Assembly (NCBI RefSeq): GCF_965227365.1
Contig: NZ_OZ245754.1
Span: 4,154,001-4,218,000, forward strand
Length of the DNA: 64,000 nucleotides
Direction: 5' to 3'
Origin: Hwanghaeella sp965227365
Lineage (GTDB): Bacteria; Pseudomonadota; Alphaproteobacteria; UBA8366; Aestuariispiraceae
This document shows, piece by piece, positions 53,069-62,458 of the stretch (position 1 is its first letter; each line of letters begins with the position of its first letter). The position numbers and the translations under genes are program-made. The notes below the pieces were generated by a model. It saw only the letters and a list, made by a program, of their open reading frames with translations. It had not been told where the DNA came from and did no database searches.

Positions 53069-53279
53069 AAATGCCGCACCATGGTTTGGATGTTTTCGGA
53101 CCCGGCTCCCGGATCGTCTTCCGGTACGCGGCGGCCCTTCCCGTATGCCTTCAAAGGAAACCATAACCGGCTGTTTCAGAATCCGCCAGCACCGGAATCC
53201 GACCATAGGCCGAGGCAAATCGACCGGGCCTGTCGCCATGCGAAGCGGGCTTTTCAGACTGCGATGGTGGTCAGTCCGG

Positions 53280-53798
53280 TCACGCCGGAAAATCGTCTAC
53301 ATCGATTTTCTCGAGGAATCCCCGCAGCGCATTGTCCAGCTGTTCGCGTTCGGCATCGGAGAGATCGGCGAGAAGCTTTTGTTGCGTCTCGACATGCGCC
53401 GCGACGGCTTCGTCGATAAGCGTGAACCCCTTTTCGCTCAATCCGATCAGGAAGCCCCGACCATCTTCGGGATTCGGCGTGCGTTCGACCAATCCAGCCG
53501 CGACCAATTTGTCGATCCGATTGGTCATGGTGCCGGACGTGACCATGGTCGAGGCGATCAAATCGCCGGGCGACAAGCGGTAGGGCGGGCCAGACCGGCG
53601 AAGGGTCGCCAGGACGTCGAAACTGGCCGGGTTTAGCCCGAAAGTCGCCCAGGTTTTCTCCATTTCCGACCGGAGAATCAGGGACAGGCGCGATATCCGC
53701 CCAATCAACCCCATGGGCGCCACATTCAGTTCCGGGCGTTCCCGGTTCCATTGGGCAAGAATTTTGTCGACGCGATCCATGGCGGGAGACTCAGACAT
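53280..53798 (-). CDS. MarR family transcriptional regulator
   Basis: A 172-residue winged-helix regulator. The core covers about residues 30-140, with the recognition part LSPGDLIASTMVTSGTMTNRIDKLV and the wing DGRGFLIGLSEKG. It is divergent from a DMT exporter, and two perfect palindromes lie between them; MarR proteins typically repress both themselves and such an exporter until a small phenolic or drug-like ligand binds. No clear Shine-Dalgarno precedes the ATG at 53798; an internal ATG at 53780 is possible. Confidence 0.92.
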   Translation of the reverse strand: MSESPAMDRVDKILAQWNRERPELNVAPMGLIGRISRLSLILRSEMEKTWATFGLNPASFDVLATLRRSGPPYRLSPGDLIASTMVTSGTMTNRIDKLVAAGLVERTPNPEDGRGFLIGLSEKGFTLIDEAVAAHVETQQKLLADLSDAEREQLDNALRGFLEKIDVDDFPA

Positions 53799-53803
53799 TT
53801 TTA

Positions 53804-53817
53804 TCTTGACGTCAAGA
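53804..53817. promoter_or_regulatory. MarR operator O1
   Basis: TCTTGACGTCAAGA is a perfect 14-bp palindrome ending six bases upstream of the MarR start codon. Its core CTTGACGTCAAG is repeated in O2, with the centres 26 bp apart. Confidence 0.8.
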
Positions 53818-53826
53818 CAATTGAAT

Positions 53827-53846
53827 ATATCTTGACGTCAAGATAT
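53827..53846. promoter_or_regulatory. MarR operator O2
   Basis: ATATCTTGACGTCAAGATAT is a perfect 20-bp palindrome 16 bp before the exporter ATG. TTGACG within it could act as a -35-like element, so bound MarR would block the polymerase. Confidence 0.82.
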
Positions 53847-53862
53847 TTATCAGGAGGACGCC

Positions 53863-54735
53863 ATGAACCGCGCCACGGACATTCTTTTAACCGCTATGGC
53901 CCCGGCGATCTGGGGTAGCACCTATTATGTAACGACGGAGTTTCTGCCGGACGGATACCCGGTGACGGTTTCCATGTTGCGCACCTTGCCGGCCGGCCTG
54001 TTCCTGTTGCTGCTGGTGCGTCGACTGCCGCCGCTTTCCTTTATCGGGAAGGTCTCGCTGTTGGGCGTTCTGAATTTCACGATTTTCCAGAGCATGCTGT
54101 TCGCGGCCGCCTATCGACTCCCCGGCGGCGTTGCCGCAACGGTCGGCGCGGTTCAGCCCTTGTTCGTCATCCTGATCGCCTATCTCGCCATCTGCACCAA
54201 GATCAGGACCCTTTCCGTCATCGCCGCCGCTGGGGGAATTGCCGGTGTCGCGCTGTTGGTCCTGACGCCGGAAGCCGCCCTTGACCCGATCGGTATCGCC
54301 GCCGGCCTGGCCGGCGCCCTTTCCATGGCAGGCGGAACGGTACTCAGCCGGAAATGGAAACCCGATGTCTCTCCCCTGGCATTCACGGCATGGCAGTTGA
54401 CCGCCGGCGGTGTATTGCTGGTGCCGCTCGCGCTCTGGATGGAACCGCCCCTGCCCCCCCTCAGCGGCACGAATATAATGGCGCTTTCCTATCTTTGCCT
54501 GATCGGTGCGGCCTTCACCTATGTCCTCTGGCTTCGCGGCGTCGGGCGGATGGAGCCCTCCGCGGCCTCCACGCTCGGATTCCTGAGCCCCGCAACGGCA
54601 CTCGTGCTGGGATGGGCGCTGCTCGAGCAGCACGTCTCGCCTCTGCAGGGGTTGGGAATCCTCGTCGTGCTCGGCAGCGTCTGGCTTGGGCAGAATCCCG
54701 GCAGCCGCGCACAGCTCGCTGCGGCAGCATCCTGA
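53863..54735 (+). CDS. EamA/DMT family transporter
   Basis: A 290-residue inner-membrane protein with about ten hydrophobic spans and two EamA repeats (the first with PAIWGSTYYVTTEFLP, the second with FTAWQLTAGGVLLVP). Such proteins export amino acids, drugs or metabolites. AGGAGG precedes the ATG. It is divergent from the MarR gene and precedes the NAD(P)-binding gene by 39 bp, so all three probably form one regulated unit. Confidence 0.92.
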   Translation: MNRATDILLTAMAPAIWGSTYYVTTEFLPDGYPVTVSMLRTLPAGLFLLLLVRRLPPLSFIGKVSLLGVLNFTIFQSMLFAAAYRLPGGVAATVGAVQPLFVILIAYLAICTKIRTLSVIAAAGGIAGVALLVLTPEAALDPIGIAAGLAGALSMAGGTVLSRKWKPDVSPLAFTAWQLTAGGVLLVPLALWMEPPLPPLSGTNIMALSYLCLIGAAFTYVLWLRGVGRMEPSAASTLGFLSPATALVLGWALLEQHVSPLQGLGILVVLGSVWLGQNPGSRAQLAAAAS

Positions 54736-54774
54736 ACACATTCCAAAACACATCGATACAGAAAGGAAATTCCA

Positions 54775-55416
54775 ATGAAGATCATCGTTTTCGGCGCGCG
54801 CGGCGATGTCGGCAGCAGGATCGTCGTCGAAGCCCTTCGCCGCGGGCATCAGGTAACCGCGGCGGTACGGTCATCGGCGCAATCGACGGCAGCCCTCGCA
54901 GGGGTGGAGACCGTCGTTGCGGATGCATCCGATACAGCTGCTGTTGCCGATCTGATCAAGGAATACGATCTCGCGATCAGCGCGGTCCGCCCACCCGATG
55001 GCAAAGAAAGCGACCTGGTTCCGTTGACCGCTTCCATATTGTCGGCCGCCGCACGGACCGGGACCCGTATCCTGATCGTCGGCGGGGCGGCCAGCCTGCG
55101 CCTGCCGGATGCGCCGATCCACACTGTTCTGACCGCTCCCAATTTCCTACCCGAGCCGGTCGTCCCCATCGCCCGAGCCAGCTTCGCACAATATGAGACG
55201 GCCATGGCGGAAGTGCAGGCCGATTGGACCTATGTCAGCCCCCCCGCCATGCTGGTCCCCGGGGAACGGACGGGCCAATACCGCGTTGGAGGCGACACCC
55301 TGCTGGTCGACGGCAAGGGACAGTCGCAAATATCGATGGAAGACTTTTCGGTCGCGTTGCTCGACGAAGCGGAAAACCCGCATCATCGGCAAGCACGGTT
55401 TACCGTGGCCAATTGA
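54775..55416 (+). CDS. NAD(P)H-binding atypical SDR protein (NmrA/YwnB-like)
   Basis: A 213-residue protein with the nucleotide motif IIVFGARGDVGSRIV at the N-terminus and a VSPPAML segment in the C-terminal half. Atypical SDRs of this group act as reductases or NADP sensors of unknown substrate. AAAGGAAA precedes the ATG. It is likely co-transcribed with the exporter under MarR control and converges on phaC. Confidence 0.87.
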   Translation: MKIIVFGARGDVGSRIVVEALRRGHQVTAAVRSSAQSTAALAGVETVVADASDTAAVADLIKEYDLAISAVRPPDGKESDLVPLTASILSAAARTGTRILIVGGAASLRLPDAPIHTVLTAPNFLPEPVVPIARASFAQYETAMAEVQADWTYVSPPAMLVPGERTGQYRVGGDTLLVDGKGQSQISMEDFSVALLDEAENPHHRQARFTVAN

Positions 55417-55431
55417 GAGGGCGTTGGTCGC

Positions 55432-57171
55432 TCACTCTCCGAGAACGTAGCTGCCCGGCGCATCGCAGAGCGCCGGGTAGCCTGCCTCGGCATTGCCGGT
55501 CACCCGCGCCTCGACCGAACCGCTGGTCCAACGCGTCAACCAAGCCTGCCATGCCGGCCACCATGACCCTTCCGACACGGGTGCCTGCTCGTACCAATGA
55601 TCCGGCGCGACGTAGAGGTCGCGCTCCTTCTTTTCCACCATGCGGTAATGACGATGCGGATGGCCGGGTTCGCTGATGATGCCGGCATTGTGGCCGCCGC
55701 TTGTCAGCAGAAACGTTATATCCGTGTCGGATAACAGATTGATCTTGAAGACCGACTTCCACGGCGCAACATGGTCCCGTTCGGCACCAACGACGAAGAC
55801 CGGAACGTGAATATCGGTCAGGGCAACAGGTTTATCGTCGACGGTATAGCGCCCTTCCGCGAAATCGTTGTTGAGGAATAGAGAGCGCAGATATTCGGAA
55901 TGCATGCGATAGGGCATCCGGGTCGCGTCCGCGTTCCAGGCCATCAAATCCGACATCTGGCTGCGTTCGCCCATCAGATAGTCCTTAATCAACTTGGACC
56001 AGATAAGATCATTCGATCTGAGCAATTGGAACGCGCCGGCCATTTCCTTGGTGTCGAGATAACCGCGATCCCACATCAAGTCTTCCAGATAGGCGATCTG
56101 GCTGTCGTCGATGAACAGCATCAACTCCCCGGCTTCGGTGAAATCGGTCTGCGCCGCGAAGAGCGTCATCGATTTGATCCAGTCCTTCCGGTCCCGGCAG
56201 ATCGCCGCGGTCGCAATCGAGAGCAATGTGCCGCCGATGCAATAGCCCACCGTATGCACAGGAATCTCGCCGACGATGCCGCGAACGGCCTGCAGGGCCT
56301 CGGTCACACCCAAGTCCAGGTAATCGCGAAATCCCAGGTCACTGTCATCCTCGGTCGGGTTCTTCCAGGAAATCATGAAGACCGTATGGCCCTGATCGAC
56401 GAGGTATTTCACCATCGAGTTGGCGGGTGAAAGGTCCAGAATGTAGTACTTCATGATCCAGGCGGGGACGATCAGCACGGGTTCGGTCCCGACCTTCTTA
56501 GTGGTCGGCTCGTACTGAATGAGTTCGATCAACCGGTTCCGATAGACGACCTTGCCCTTTGTCACCGCGACATTGCCGCCGACCCGGAAGGCTTCCGTTC
56601 CGACGGGCGGCCGTTGCAGGACCGATCGCTCCCAATCCTCCAAAAAATTCTGCGCCCCCCGGACGAGGTTCATACCCCTTTCATCCAGTGTCCGGCGCAG
56701 CACGGTCGGATTGGTCAGCGGAAAGTTGGACGGCGAGAACATGTCCAGGATCTGGCGCGCCAAGAAGGAAACGACATCTTCATGATGCGGGGTCACGCCG
56801 CCGATGCCGACGGTTGCGTTGTACCACCACTGCTGCGTCAGCAGGAAAGCCTGATACCAGCAGGAAAAGGGGATGGTCTGCCAGTCCGGCGATTGAAAGC
56901 GCCGGTCCTGCGGCAGGGGTTCTATACAGGGCTCCACCTTTCGGCCCAGCAAGGCCTGTTGCGCAAAGGCCGCAAAGCGAAGGTTCTTCCGCACGGCTTT
57001 TTCGACAAGCTCCGCCTGTTTCCCCGGGGAGTTCGCCAAATGCACGACCCAGTCGAGATAGGCCGCCATTATCGATGCCGGCGAGAGTCCCGCCGTCGCG
57101 CGCGCCTCCGCCGCATGGAGGAACCGGTCTATGGGATGAATTTTCCCGCCGTGGGCCGTGCTTCTAGCCAT
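55432..57171 (-). CDS. phaC: class I poly(3-hydroxyalkanoate) synthase
   Basis: A 579-residue polymerase of 3-hydroxyacyl-CoA for carbon storage granules. The lipase-like box GYCIGG places the catalytic Cys near residue 311; the partner Asp and His lie in AERDHVAPW and GGHNAGI. The N-terminal domain of about 180 residues is as in class I enzymes. ATG at 57171 (AGG nearby) is preferred to a TTG 33 bp upstream. No phaA, phaB or phasin gene is adjacent. Confidence 0.94.
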   Translation of the reverse strand: MARSTAHGGKIHPIDRFLHAAEARATAGLSPASIMAAYLDWVVHLANSPGKQAELVEKAVRKNLRFAAFAQQALLGRKVEPCIEPLPQDRRFQSPDWQTIPFSCWYQAFLLTQQWWYNATVGIGGVTPHHEDVVSFLARQILDMFSPSNFPLTNPTVLRRTLDERGMNLVRGAQNFLEDWERSVLQRPPVGTEAFRVGGNVAVTKGKVVYRNRLIELIQYEPTTKKVGTEPVLIVPAWIMKYYILDLSPANSMVKYLVDQGHTVFMISWKNPTEDDSDLGFRDYLDLGVTEALQAVRGIVGEIPVHTVGYCIGGTLLSIATAAICRDRKDWIKSMTLFAAQTDFTEAGELMLFIDDSQIAYLEDLMWDRGYLDTKEMAGAFQLLRSNDLIWSKLIKDYLMGERSQMSDLMAWNADATRMPYRMHSEYLRSLFLNNDFAEGRYTVDDKPVALTDIHVPVFVVGAERDHVAPWKSVFKINLLSDTDITFLLTSGGHNAGIISEPGHPHRHYRMVEKKERDLYVAPDHWYEQAPVSEGSWWPAWQAWLTRWTSGSVEARVTGNAEAGYPALCDAPGSYVLGE

Positions 57172-57262
57172 GAAGAACCTGTCTGCCGCGTTGAATACCA
57201 GCAAGATGCCTGAACGATAGACACCAATAGCAAATGGACGTTGCTGCGTCGTGACGCTCTTA

Positions 57263-57289
57263 ATGCCACGGGGCGACCCGCCCCGGCAT
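57263..57289. other. strong hairpin between phaC and the RND operon
   Basis: ATGCC at 57263-57267 and GGGGCG pair with CGCCCC and GGCAT (57285-57289) around ACC, leaving a 2-base bulge. It lies in the 184-bp gap upstream of phaC. A second weaker stem, GGAGG/CCTCC at 57326-57341, is closer to the RND stop and may end its transcript. Neither has a clear T-run. Confidence 0.4.
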
Positions 57290-57355
57290 TGACGCCGGTC
57301 AACCTGGCAAGAATCCGGTCGGGAAGGAGGCCTGGACCTCCCTCCCCCGGAAGGA

Positions 57356-60300
57356 TCACTCGGCCGGAACCGGCTCCGCCGCCCGCTTGCGGCTGGGGAT
57401 CAAGCGTCGAACGACGACAAAGAACAGGGGCACGAAAAGAACGCCCAGCACGGTTGCCGAAATCGTTCCGCCGAGAACGCCGGAACCGATGGCATTACGG
57501 CCGCCGGATCCAGCCCCGCTGCTGAGAACGAGCGGCAGAACACCCAGCGAAAACGCGACCGACGTCATGATGATCGGACGGAACCGCTGTCGCGATGCCT
57601 CCACCACGGCGGTCAACAGAGGCTCGCCCGACTTTTCCTGCCGGTCGCGCGCGAACTCGACGATAAGAATGGCGTTCTTACCCGTCAGCCCGATCACGGT
57701 CAGCAGCCCGACCTGGAAGAAGACGCCGTTTTCGAACCCGCCGAGTTGCGCGCCCAGCAGGGCACCAAGCGCACCGATGGGCATGGCCAACATTACGGCA
57801 AACGGGATTGCCCAGCTTTCATAGAGGGCGGCAAGGCAGAGGAAGATCGCCGCCAGCGACAGGGCATAGAGCAAGGGCGCCTGATCGCCGGATTCCCGTT
57901 CCTCATAGGACAGTCCGGTCCAGGACAATCCATATCCCGGCGGCAGTTGCGCAACCAGCCGTTCCATTTCAGCCAATGCTTCACCGGACGAGACTCCGGC
58001 GGCCGGCGTCCCCTGCAACTGCATTGCCGGCACACCGTTGAACCGCGCCAAGCCCTGCGGACCGTAGCGCCACTCACCCTTGGCGAAATTCGAGAACGGG
58101 ACAAGATCGCCATTCGCGTTCTTCACGCGCCAGCGTTCGATATCCTCCGGCGTCGCGCGGGCCGAGGGCTCGCCTTGAATGTAGACACGCTTGATCCGGC
58201 CGCGATCGATGAAATCGTTCACATAGGAACCGGCCCAGGCGATCGACAATACGTCGCGAACGTCGTCGGCGTTGATGCCCATCGCCCCCGCGGCGCGCCA
58301 ATCGACATCCATACGGAACTGCGCAGCGTCCTGCAGGCCGCTCGGCCGGATCGAGCCAATTAGCGGGCTCTGCTGCGCCATTCCCATCAATTGATTGCGG
58401 GCCTGGAGAAGCTGTTCATGCGTCTGCCCGGCGCGGGCCTGAAGGAACATGTCGAAGCCCGCGACGTTGCCGAGTTCGCGAACCGAAGGCGGCACGACCG
58501 GGAAGACCAAGGCATCGCGAATTTGCTGGAAGGCCCCGAAGGCGCGACCGGCGATGGACTTCACATCCTCTCCGGGCGCCTCGCGTTCGGACCAATCCTT
58601 CAAGCGAACGAAGCACAGCCCCTTGTTCTGTCCCGATCCGGTGAAGCTGAATCCTACCACGGAGAACATGGACGCCACCGTCCTGGTCTCATTCTGTAGA
58701 AAATGGTCTTCGACCTGCTTCATGGATTCCAGCGTCCGACCGGCCGTCGCCCCCGTCGGCGCCTCGGCAAGGCAGAACATGATGCCTTGATCTTCTTCCG
58801 GCAGGAATCCCGTCGGCGTATTCATGAACAGCCAAGCCACGCCGCCGGTCAGCAACAGATAGATCATGCCGATTCGCAAGGGACGTTTCACGATTCCACC
58901 GACCGCCCTGGCATAGCCGTTCTGTGCCGCACCGAAGCCGAAATTGAACCAACCCAACGGACCGCGCTTCGCGCCGTGAGAGTCCTTCTGTTTCAACATC
59001 GTCGCGCAGAGCGCGGGCGTCAAAGTCAGCGCGACCAGCACGGACAAAGCCATCGCCGATACAATTGTGATCGCGAACTGCCGGTAGATGACCCCTGTCG
59101 ACCCGCCGAAGAAGGCCATCGGTACGAAAACAGCGGACAGGACCAGCGCGATCCCGACCAGCGCGCCGGTGATCTGGCCCATGGACTTCCGGGTCGCCTC
59201 CCTGGGGGAGAGGCCCTCCTCCTCCATGATGCGCTCGACATTCTCGACCACGACAATGGCGTCGTCGACCAGCAGGCCGATCGCCAGTACCATGGCCAGC
59301 ATGGTGAGGGTGTTGATCGAAAAGCCGGCGGCCGCGAGCACGCCGAAGGTGCCCAGCAGAACGATCGGAACCGCCAGGGTCGGAATCAGGGTCGCACGGA
59401 AATTCTGCAGGAACAGGAACATGACCGCGAAGACGAGCACGATCGCCTCAATCAGGGTCTGCACCACTTCCTCAATGGAAATGCGGACGAAAGGCGATGT
59501 GTCGTAGGGAATCACGTATTCGATGCCGGGCGGGAAGAATTTCGCGAATTCCTCCGTCCGCGCCCGCACCGCATCCGCCGTTTCCAACGCGTTCGCGCCG
59601 GAGGCGAGGCTGATCGCCATACCGGCCGCCGGCTGACGGTTGTAACGCGCGATGGTCTGATAGGATTCCGCGCCGATCTCGACCCGCGCGACGTCTTTCA
59701 GGAGCACCAACCCGCCATCCGTCTCCGCCCGCAAGACGATCTGCTCGAAATCCGTCGGCGTCTGAAGAAGCGACTGCGCCGTGATCGTCGCGTTCAGCTG
59801 CTGGTTCTCCACAGCCGGCAGATCACCGAAGGAACCGGCCGAAATCTGCGCGTTTTCCGCGGAGACCGCGTTCACCACATCACTGGGGTCCAGGTCAAAG
59901 GAAGCAAGTTTCGACGGGTCCAACCAGATCCGCATCGAGTATTTGGACCCGAAGACGCGGACTTCGCCCACACCTTTGATCCGGCTGAAATCATCGACCA
60001 TGTTGGATGCCAGATAGTCGGAAAGGTCGACCTGGTTGTAAGTGCCATCCTTGGAAATCAATGCGACGACCATCAGGAACCCGGCCGAGGTCTTACGCAC
60101 GGTCACGCCCTGGCGCTGCACCGGTTCCGGCAGCAGCGGCTGTGCCTGGGACAGTTTGTTCTGAACCTGCACCTGGGCGATATCCGGATCGGTTCCGGTT
60201 TCGAAGGTGATGGTCGTTTCGGAACGGCCGGCGGATGTCGAATTCGACGTGATGTACCGCATGCCGTCCAGGCCGGTCAGCTGCTGCTCGATCACCTGAG

Positions 60301-60484
60301 TGACCGTATTCGCAACGGTCTCGGCGGAGGCGCCGGGATAGGTCGCGACTACCTGCACGGTCGGCGGCGCGATCTGGGGATACTGCGCCACCGGCAAGAC
60401 CAAAATGGCCAGAACCCCAACCCCCATGATCAGGATTGAGAGCACCCAGGCGAAAACCGGGCGGTCAATAAAGTAACGAGCCAT
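57356..60484 (-). CDS. RND efflux transporter, HAE1 family (AcrB/MexB type)
   Basis: A 1042-residue inner-membrane drug/proton antiporter with twelve spans and two large periplasmic loops. N-terminal MARYFIDRPVFAWVLSILIM, the GLLVDDAIVVVENVER segment carrying the proton-relay Asp pair and the later TVIGLTGKNAILIVEF are diagnostic of HAE1. It pairs with the membrane fusion protein upstream (34 bp away); an outer-membrane channel gene is not in the window. Confidence 0.96.
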   Translation of the reverse strand: MARYFIDRPVFAWVLSILIMGVGVLAILVLPVAQYPQIAPPTVQVVATYPGASAETVANTVTQVIEQQLTGLDGMRYITSNSTSAGRSETTITFETGTDPDIAQVQVQNKLSQAQPLLPEPVQRQGVTVRKTSAGFLMVVALISKDGTYNQVDLSDYLASNMVDDFSRIKGVGEVRVFGSKYSMRIWLDPSKLASFDLDPSDVVNAVSAENAQISAGSFGDLPAVENQQLNATITAQSLLQTPTDFEQIVLRAETDGGLVLLKDVARVEIGAESYQTIARYNRQPAAGMAISLASGANALETADAVRARTEEFAKFFPPGIEYVIPYDTSPFVRISIEEVVQTLIEAIVLVFAVMFLFLQNFRATLIPTLAVPIVLLGTFGVLAAAGFSINTLTMLAMVLAIGLLVDDAIVVVENVERIMEEEGLSPREATRKSMGQITGALVGIALVLSAVFVPMAFFGGSTGVIYRQFAITIVSAMALSVLVALTLTPALCATMLKQKDSHGAKRGPLGWFNFGFGAAQNGYARAVGGIVKRPLRIGMIYLLLTGGVAWLFMNTPTGFLPEEDQGIMFCLAEAPTGATAGRTLESMKQVEDHFLQNETRTVASMFSVVGFSFTGSGQNKGLCFVRLKDWSEREAPGEDVKSIAGRAFGAFQQIRDALVFPVVPPSVRELGNVAGFDMFLQARAGQTHEQLLQARNQLMGMAQQSPLIGSIRPSGLQDAAQFRMDVDWRAAGAMGINADDVRDVLSIAWAGSYVNDFIDRGRIKRVYIQGEPSARATPEDIERWRVKNANGDLVPFSNFAKGEWRYGPQGLARFNGVPAMQLQGTPAAGVSSGEALAEMERLVAQLPPGYGLSWTGLSYEERESGDQAPLLYALSLAAIFLCLAALYESWAIPFAVMLAMPIGALGALLGAQLGGFENGVFFQVGLLTVIGLTGKNAILIVEFARDRQEKSGEPLLTAVVEASRQRFRPIIMTSVAFSLGVLPLVLSSGAGSGGRNAIGSGVLGGTISATVLGVLFVPLFFVVVRRLIPSRKRAAEPVPAE

Positions 60485-60518
60485 GAGCCGGCGTCCTGAA
60501 AATTAGATGTGTAAAAAC

Positions 60519-61679
60519 TTATTCCGCGGCAGGGCGCGCGGCGATTTCCGCGGGCGCCTCTTCCGGAGCGACTTTTGCCCCGGGAGCGATTTTCTGGAGA
60601 CCTTCAACGATCAGGCGGTCGCCTTCCTGCAGACCGGCACTGACAACCCAGGACGATCCCTGAGCCTGGACGATTGAAAGCTCCCGTTGTTCGACCACAT
60701 CGCCTTCCCCAACGACATAGGCGAAGGGCTCTCCACGACGGTTGCGCTGAACCCCCTGTTGCGGAGCCAGGACCGCGTTCCGGATGATGCCTTGCGGCAT
60801 TTCCACCTGGACATACATGCCGGGCAGCAGCAGGTCGTCCGGGTTGGAGAAGGTCAGCCGCAGCGTCACCACACCCGTGGTTTCGTTGACATAGGGCTCG
60901 GCCGCCGTGACTTCGCCCTTGTGTTCGAAAACCCCGCCATCGGCAAGGATCAGCGAGACGGAGGTATCGAGACCGGCGAAACGGCCCTGCATCGTTCCCC
61001 GCCGCCAGGCCAGGATCTCGGCCGCGGATTGGGTAACGTCGACATAAACCGGGTCAAGGGTACGGATCACCGCCAGCGGGCTTTCCTGAGCGGCGGTAAC
61101 GAGCGCGCCGCGAGAGGCGAAAGACCGGCCGATCGTGCCCGACAGCCGTGCCCGGATCGTCGTCCGGTCAAGATCGATTTCCCGCGCCTGCAATTCCGCC
61201 CGCGCAACCTGAAGGGCCGCCGCATCCGCGTCACGCTGGGCGACCGCTTCTTCCAGGCGCTGTTCGCTGACCGTCCCGCGGCCGATCAATTCCTGGGCCC
61301 GCTTCGCATCCTTGTCCGACGCCTTCAACCGGGCGTTCGCTTCCGCCACCTGGGCCTTCGCCGCCGCGACCTGCGCTTCGTAACTGGCCGGATCGATCAG
61401 GTAAAGCGGGTCGCCGGATTTGACCTTGCTGCCTTCCTCGAACAAACGCTCGACAATGATCCCGTTCACCTGCGGGCGCACTTCCGCGACCCCTGAGGCA
61501 ACGACGCGCCCGGGGAGCTGGCTGGTCAGGGTCACGTCCTGGGCATTCAAGGTAACGACGGTAACGGGCTGAGGCGGCCGTTCCCCGCCCTGCTGGCCCT
61601 GGGCGATCGCGTTACCCGCAAGCAATGCCCCGCCCGCGACCGCGGCAATGGCGACGAGAGATCTGAAGGAAGTTCTCAT
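60519..61679 (-). CDS. RND efflux periplasmic adaptor (AcrA/MexA type)
   Basis: A 386-residue membrane fusion protein. An N-terminal hydrophobic leader (SLVAIAAVAGGALLAG) has no lipobox cysteine, so it is probably secreted or anchored by the helix. Lipoyl-like halves surround a coiled hairpin of about 95-170 (VAAAKAQVAEANARLKASDKD). GSKVKSGDPLYLIDP is the usual lipoyl motif. It bridges the pump and an outer channel. The operator at 61721-61740 lies upstream. Confidence 0.95.
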   Translation of the reverse strand: MRTSFRSLVAIAAVAGGALLAGNAIAQGQQGGERPPQPVTVVTLNAQDVTLTSQLPGRVVASGVAEVRPQVNGIIVERLFEEGSKVKSGDPLYLIDPASYEAQVAAAKAQVAEANARLKASDKDAKRAQELIGRGTVSEQRLEEAVAQRDADAAALQVARAELQAREIDLDRTTIRARLSGTIGRSFASRGALVTAAQESPLAVIRTLDPVYVDVTQSAAEILAWRRGTMQGRFAGLDTSVSLILADGGVFEHKGEVTAAEPYVNETTGVVTLRLTFSNPDDLLLPGMYVQVEMPQGIIRNAVLAPQQGVQRNRRGEPFAYVVGEGDVVEQRELSIVQAQGSSWVVSAGLQEGDRLIVEGLQKIAPGAKVAPEEAPAEIAARPAAE

Positions 61680-61720
61680 TTTTCGAATCCATATTGGGCG
61701 CGTGGCCCTTATCGCATTTT

Positions 61721-61740
61721 ACAAAACCGGCCGGTTTTGT
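61721..61740. promoter_or_regulatory. perfect 20-bp palindromic operator of the RND system
   Basis: ACAAAACCGGCCGGTTTTGT is a perfect palindrome in the region between the divergent adaptor and TetR genes, about 42 bp from the adaptor start and 68 bp from the preferred regulator start. It is the expected place for the AcrR/TtgR-like repressor. Confidence 0.82.
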
Positions 61741-61807
61741 TAATGGCTGCGCCTGCGCGGCGCAAGAGATTTCGTCTTCGCACCCGCAAAAAGATGGGAG
61801 AGAATGT

Positions 61808-62458
61808 TTGATTGGCAACACCCTTGGACGATGTTCAGCAAAAAAGCGCGGCCGGCCGAAGGAGTTGAGCACCGAGGAGCGGGAGACCGCGATCCTGGAT
61901 GCAGCGGAGGTTCTGCTGGCGGGATCGGGGCTCAAAGGCGCCAGCATGGCCGCCATCGCCAAGGCGGCCGGCATGTCGAAACGGACCCTTTACGAAGTGT
62001 TCCCCTGCCGCGCGGCGCTGTTCGAGGCCTGTATCCGGCGGATTCGCCTGTCCTTCGTCAGACCCCTGGACGGGAAGGATCGGGACCGCCCGTTGCGCGA
62101 GCGTCTACTGGCATTGTTCGATCCGGAAGCGCGAACCGCGGATATGACGGTCGCTCTCGGCATTCTTCGAACGATCATCGTCGAAGCACGCAATCATCCG
62201 GATCTGGGTCAGATTTTTCTGCGTGAAGGGCCGTCCTTCTCCCGCGCCATCGTGCGCGACGAATTGATCCGCGCCCAGGAAGCCGGGGAAATCACCTTGC
62301 GGGACCCGGGCCTGAGCGCGGCCATGCTGTGCGACATGGTTTTCGAGAATCCGCTGGACCGCCTGATCGACAGCGACCGGAAACCGCAAAGCGTCGAGCA
62401 GGCAAAAGACCGGCTGCAGATCGCGATCGACACGTTCCTGGGCGGATGCCGGCCCTAG
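61808..62458 (+). CDS. TetR family regulator of the RND pump (AcrR-like)
   Basis: About 216 residues with the helix-turn-helix GASMAAIAKAAGMSKRTLYEVF (about 50-70) and a variable ligand domain. The open frame reaches back across the 20-bp operator, so the start must be later. A TTG at 61808 has GGGAGAG ahead of it and is used here. An ATG at 61831 gives the more typical MFSKK but is one base out of frame, separated by a run of six A's at 61840-61845; an insertion or frameshift there cannot be excluded. It overlaps the ABC ATPase stop by four bases. Confidence 0.8.
   Translation: MIGNTLGRCSAKKRGRPKELSTEERETAILDAAEVLLAGSGLKGASMAAIAKAAGMSKRTLYEVFPCRAALFEACIRRIRLSFVRPLDGKDRDRPLRERLLALFDPEARTADMTVALGILRTIIVEARNHPDLGQIFLREGPSFSRAIVRDELIRAQEAGEITLRDPGLSAAMLCDMVFENPLDRLIDSDRKPQSVEQAKDRLQIAIDTFLGGCRP

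Noticed and set aside
58703..60439. Open frame of 578 codons antisense to the RND pump
   Set aside because: Low-complexity Arg/Gly/Asp/His-rich translation typical of reversed GC-rich code; the RND protein is unmistakable.
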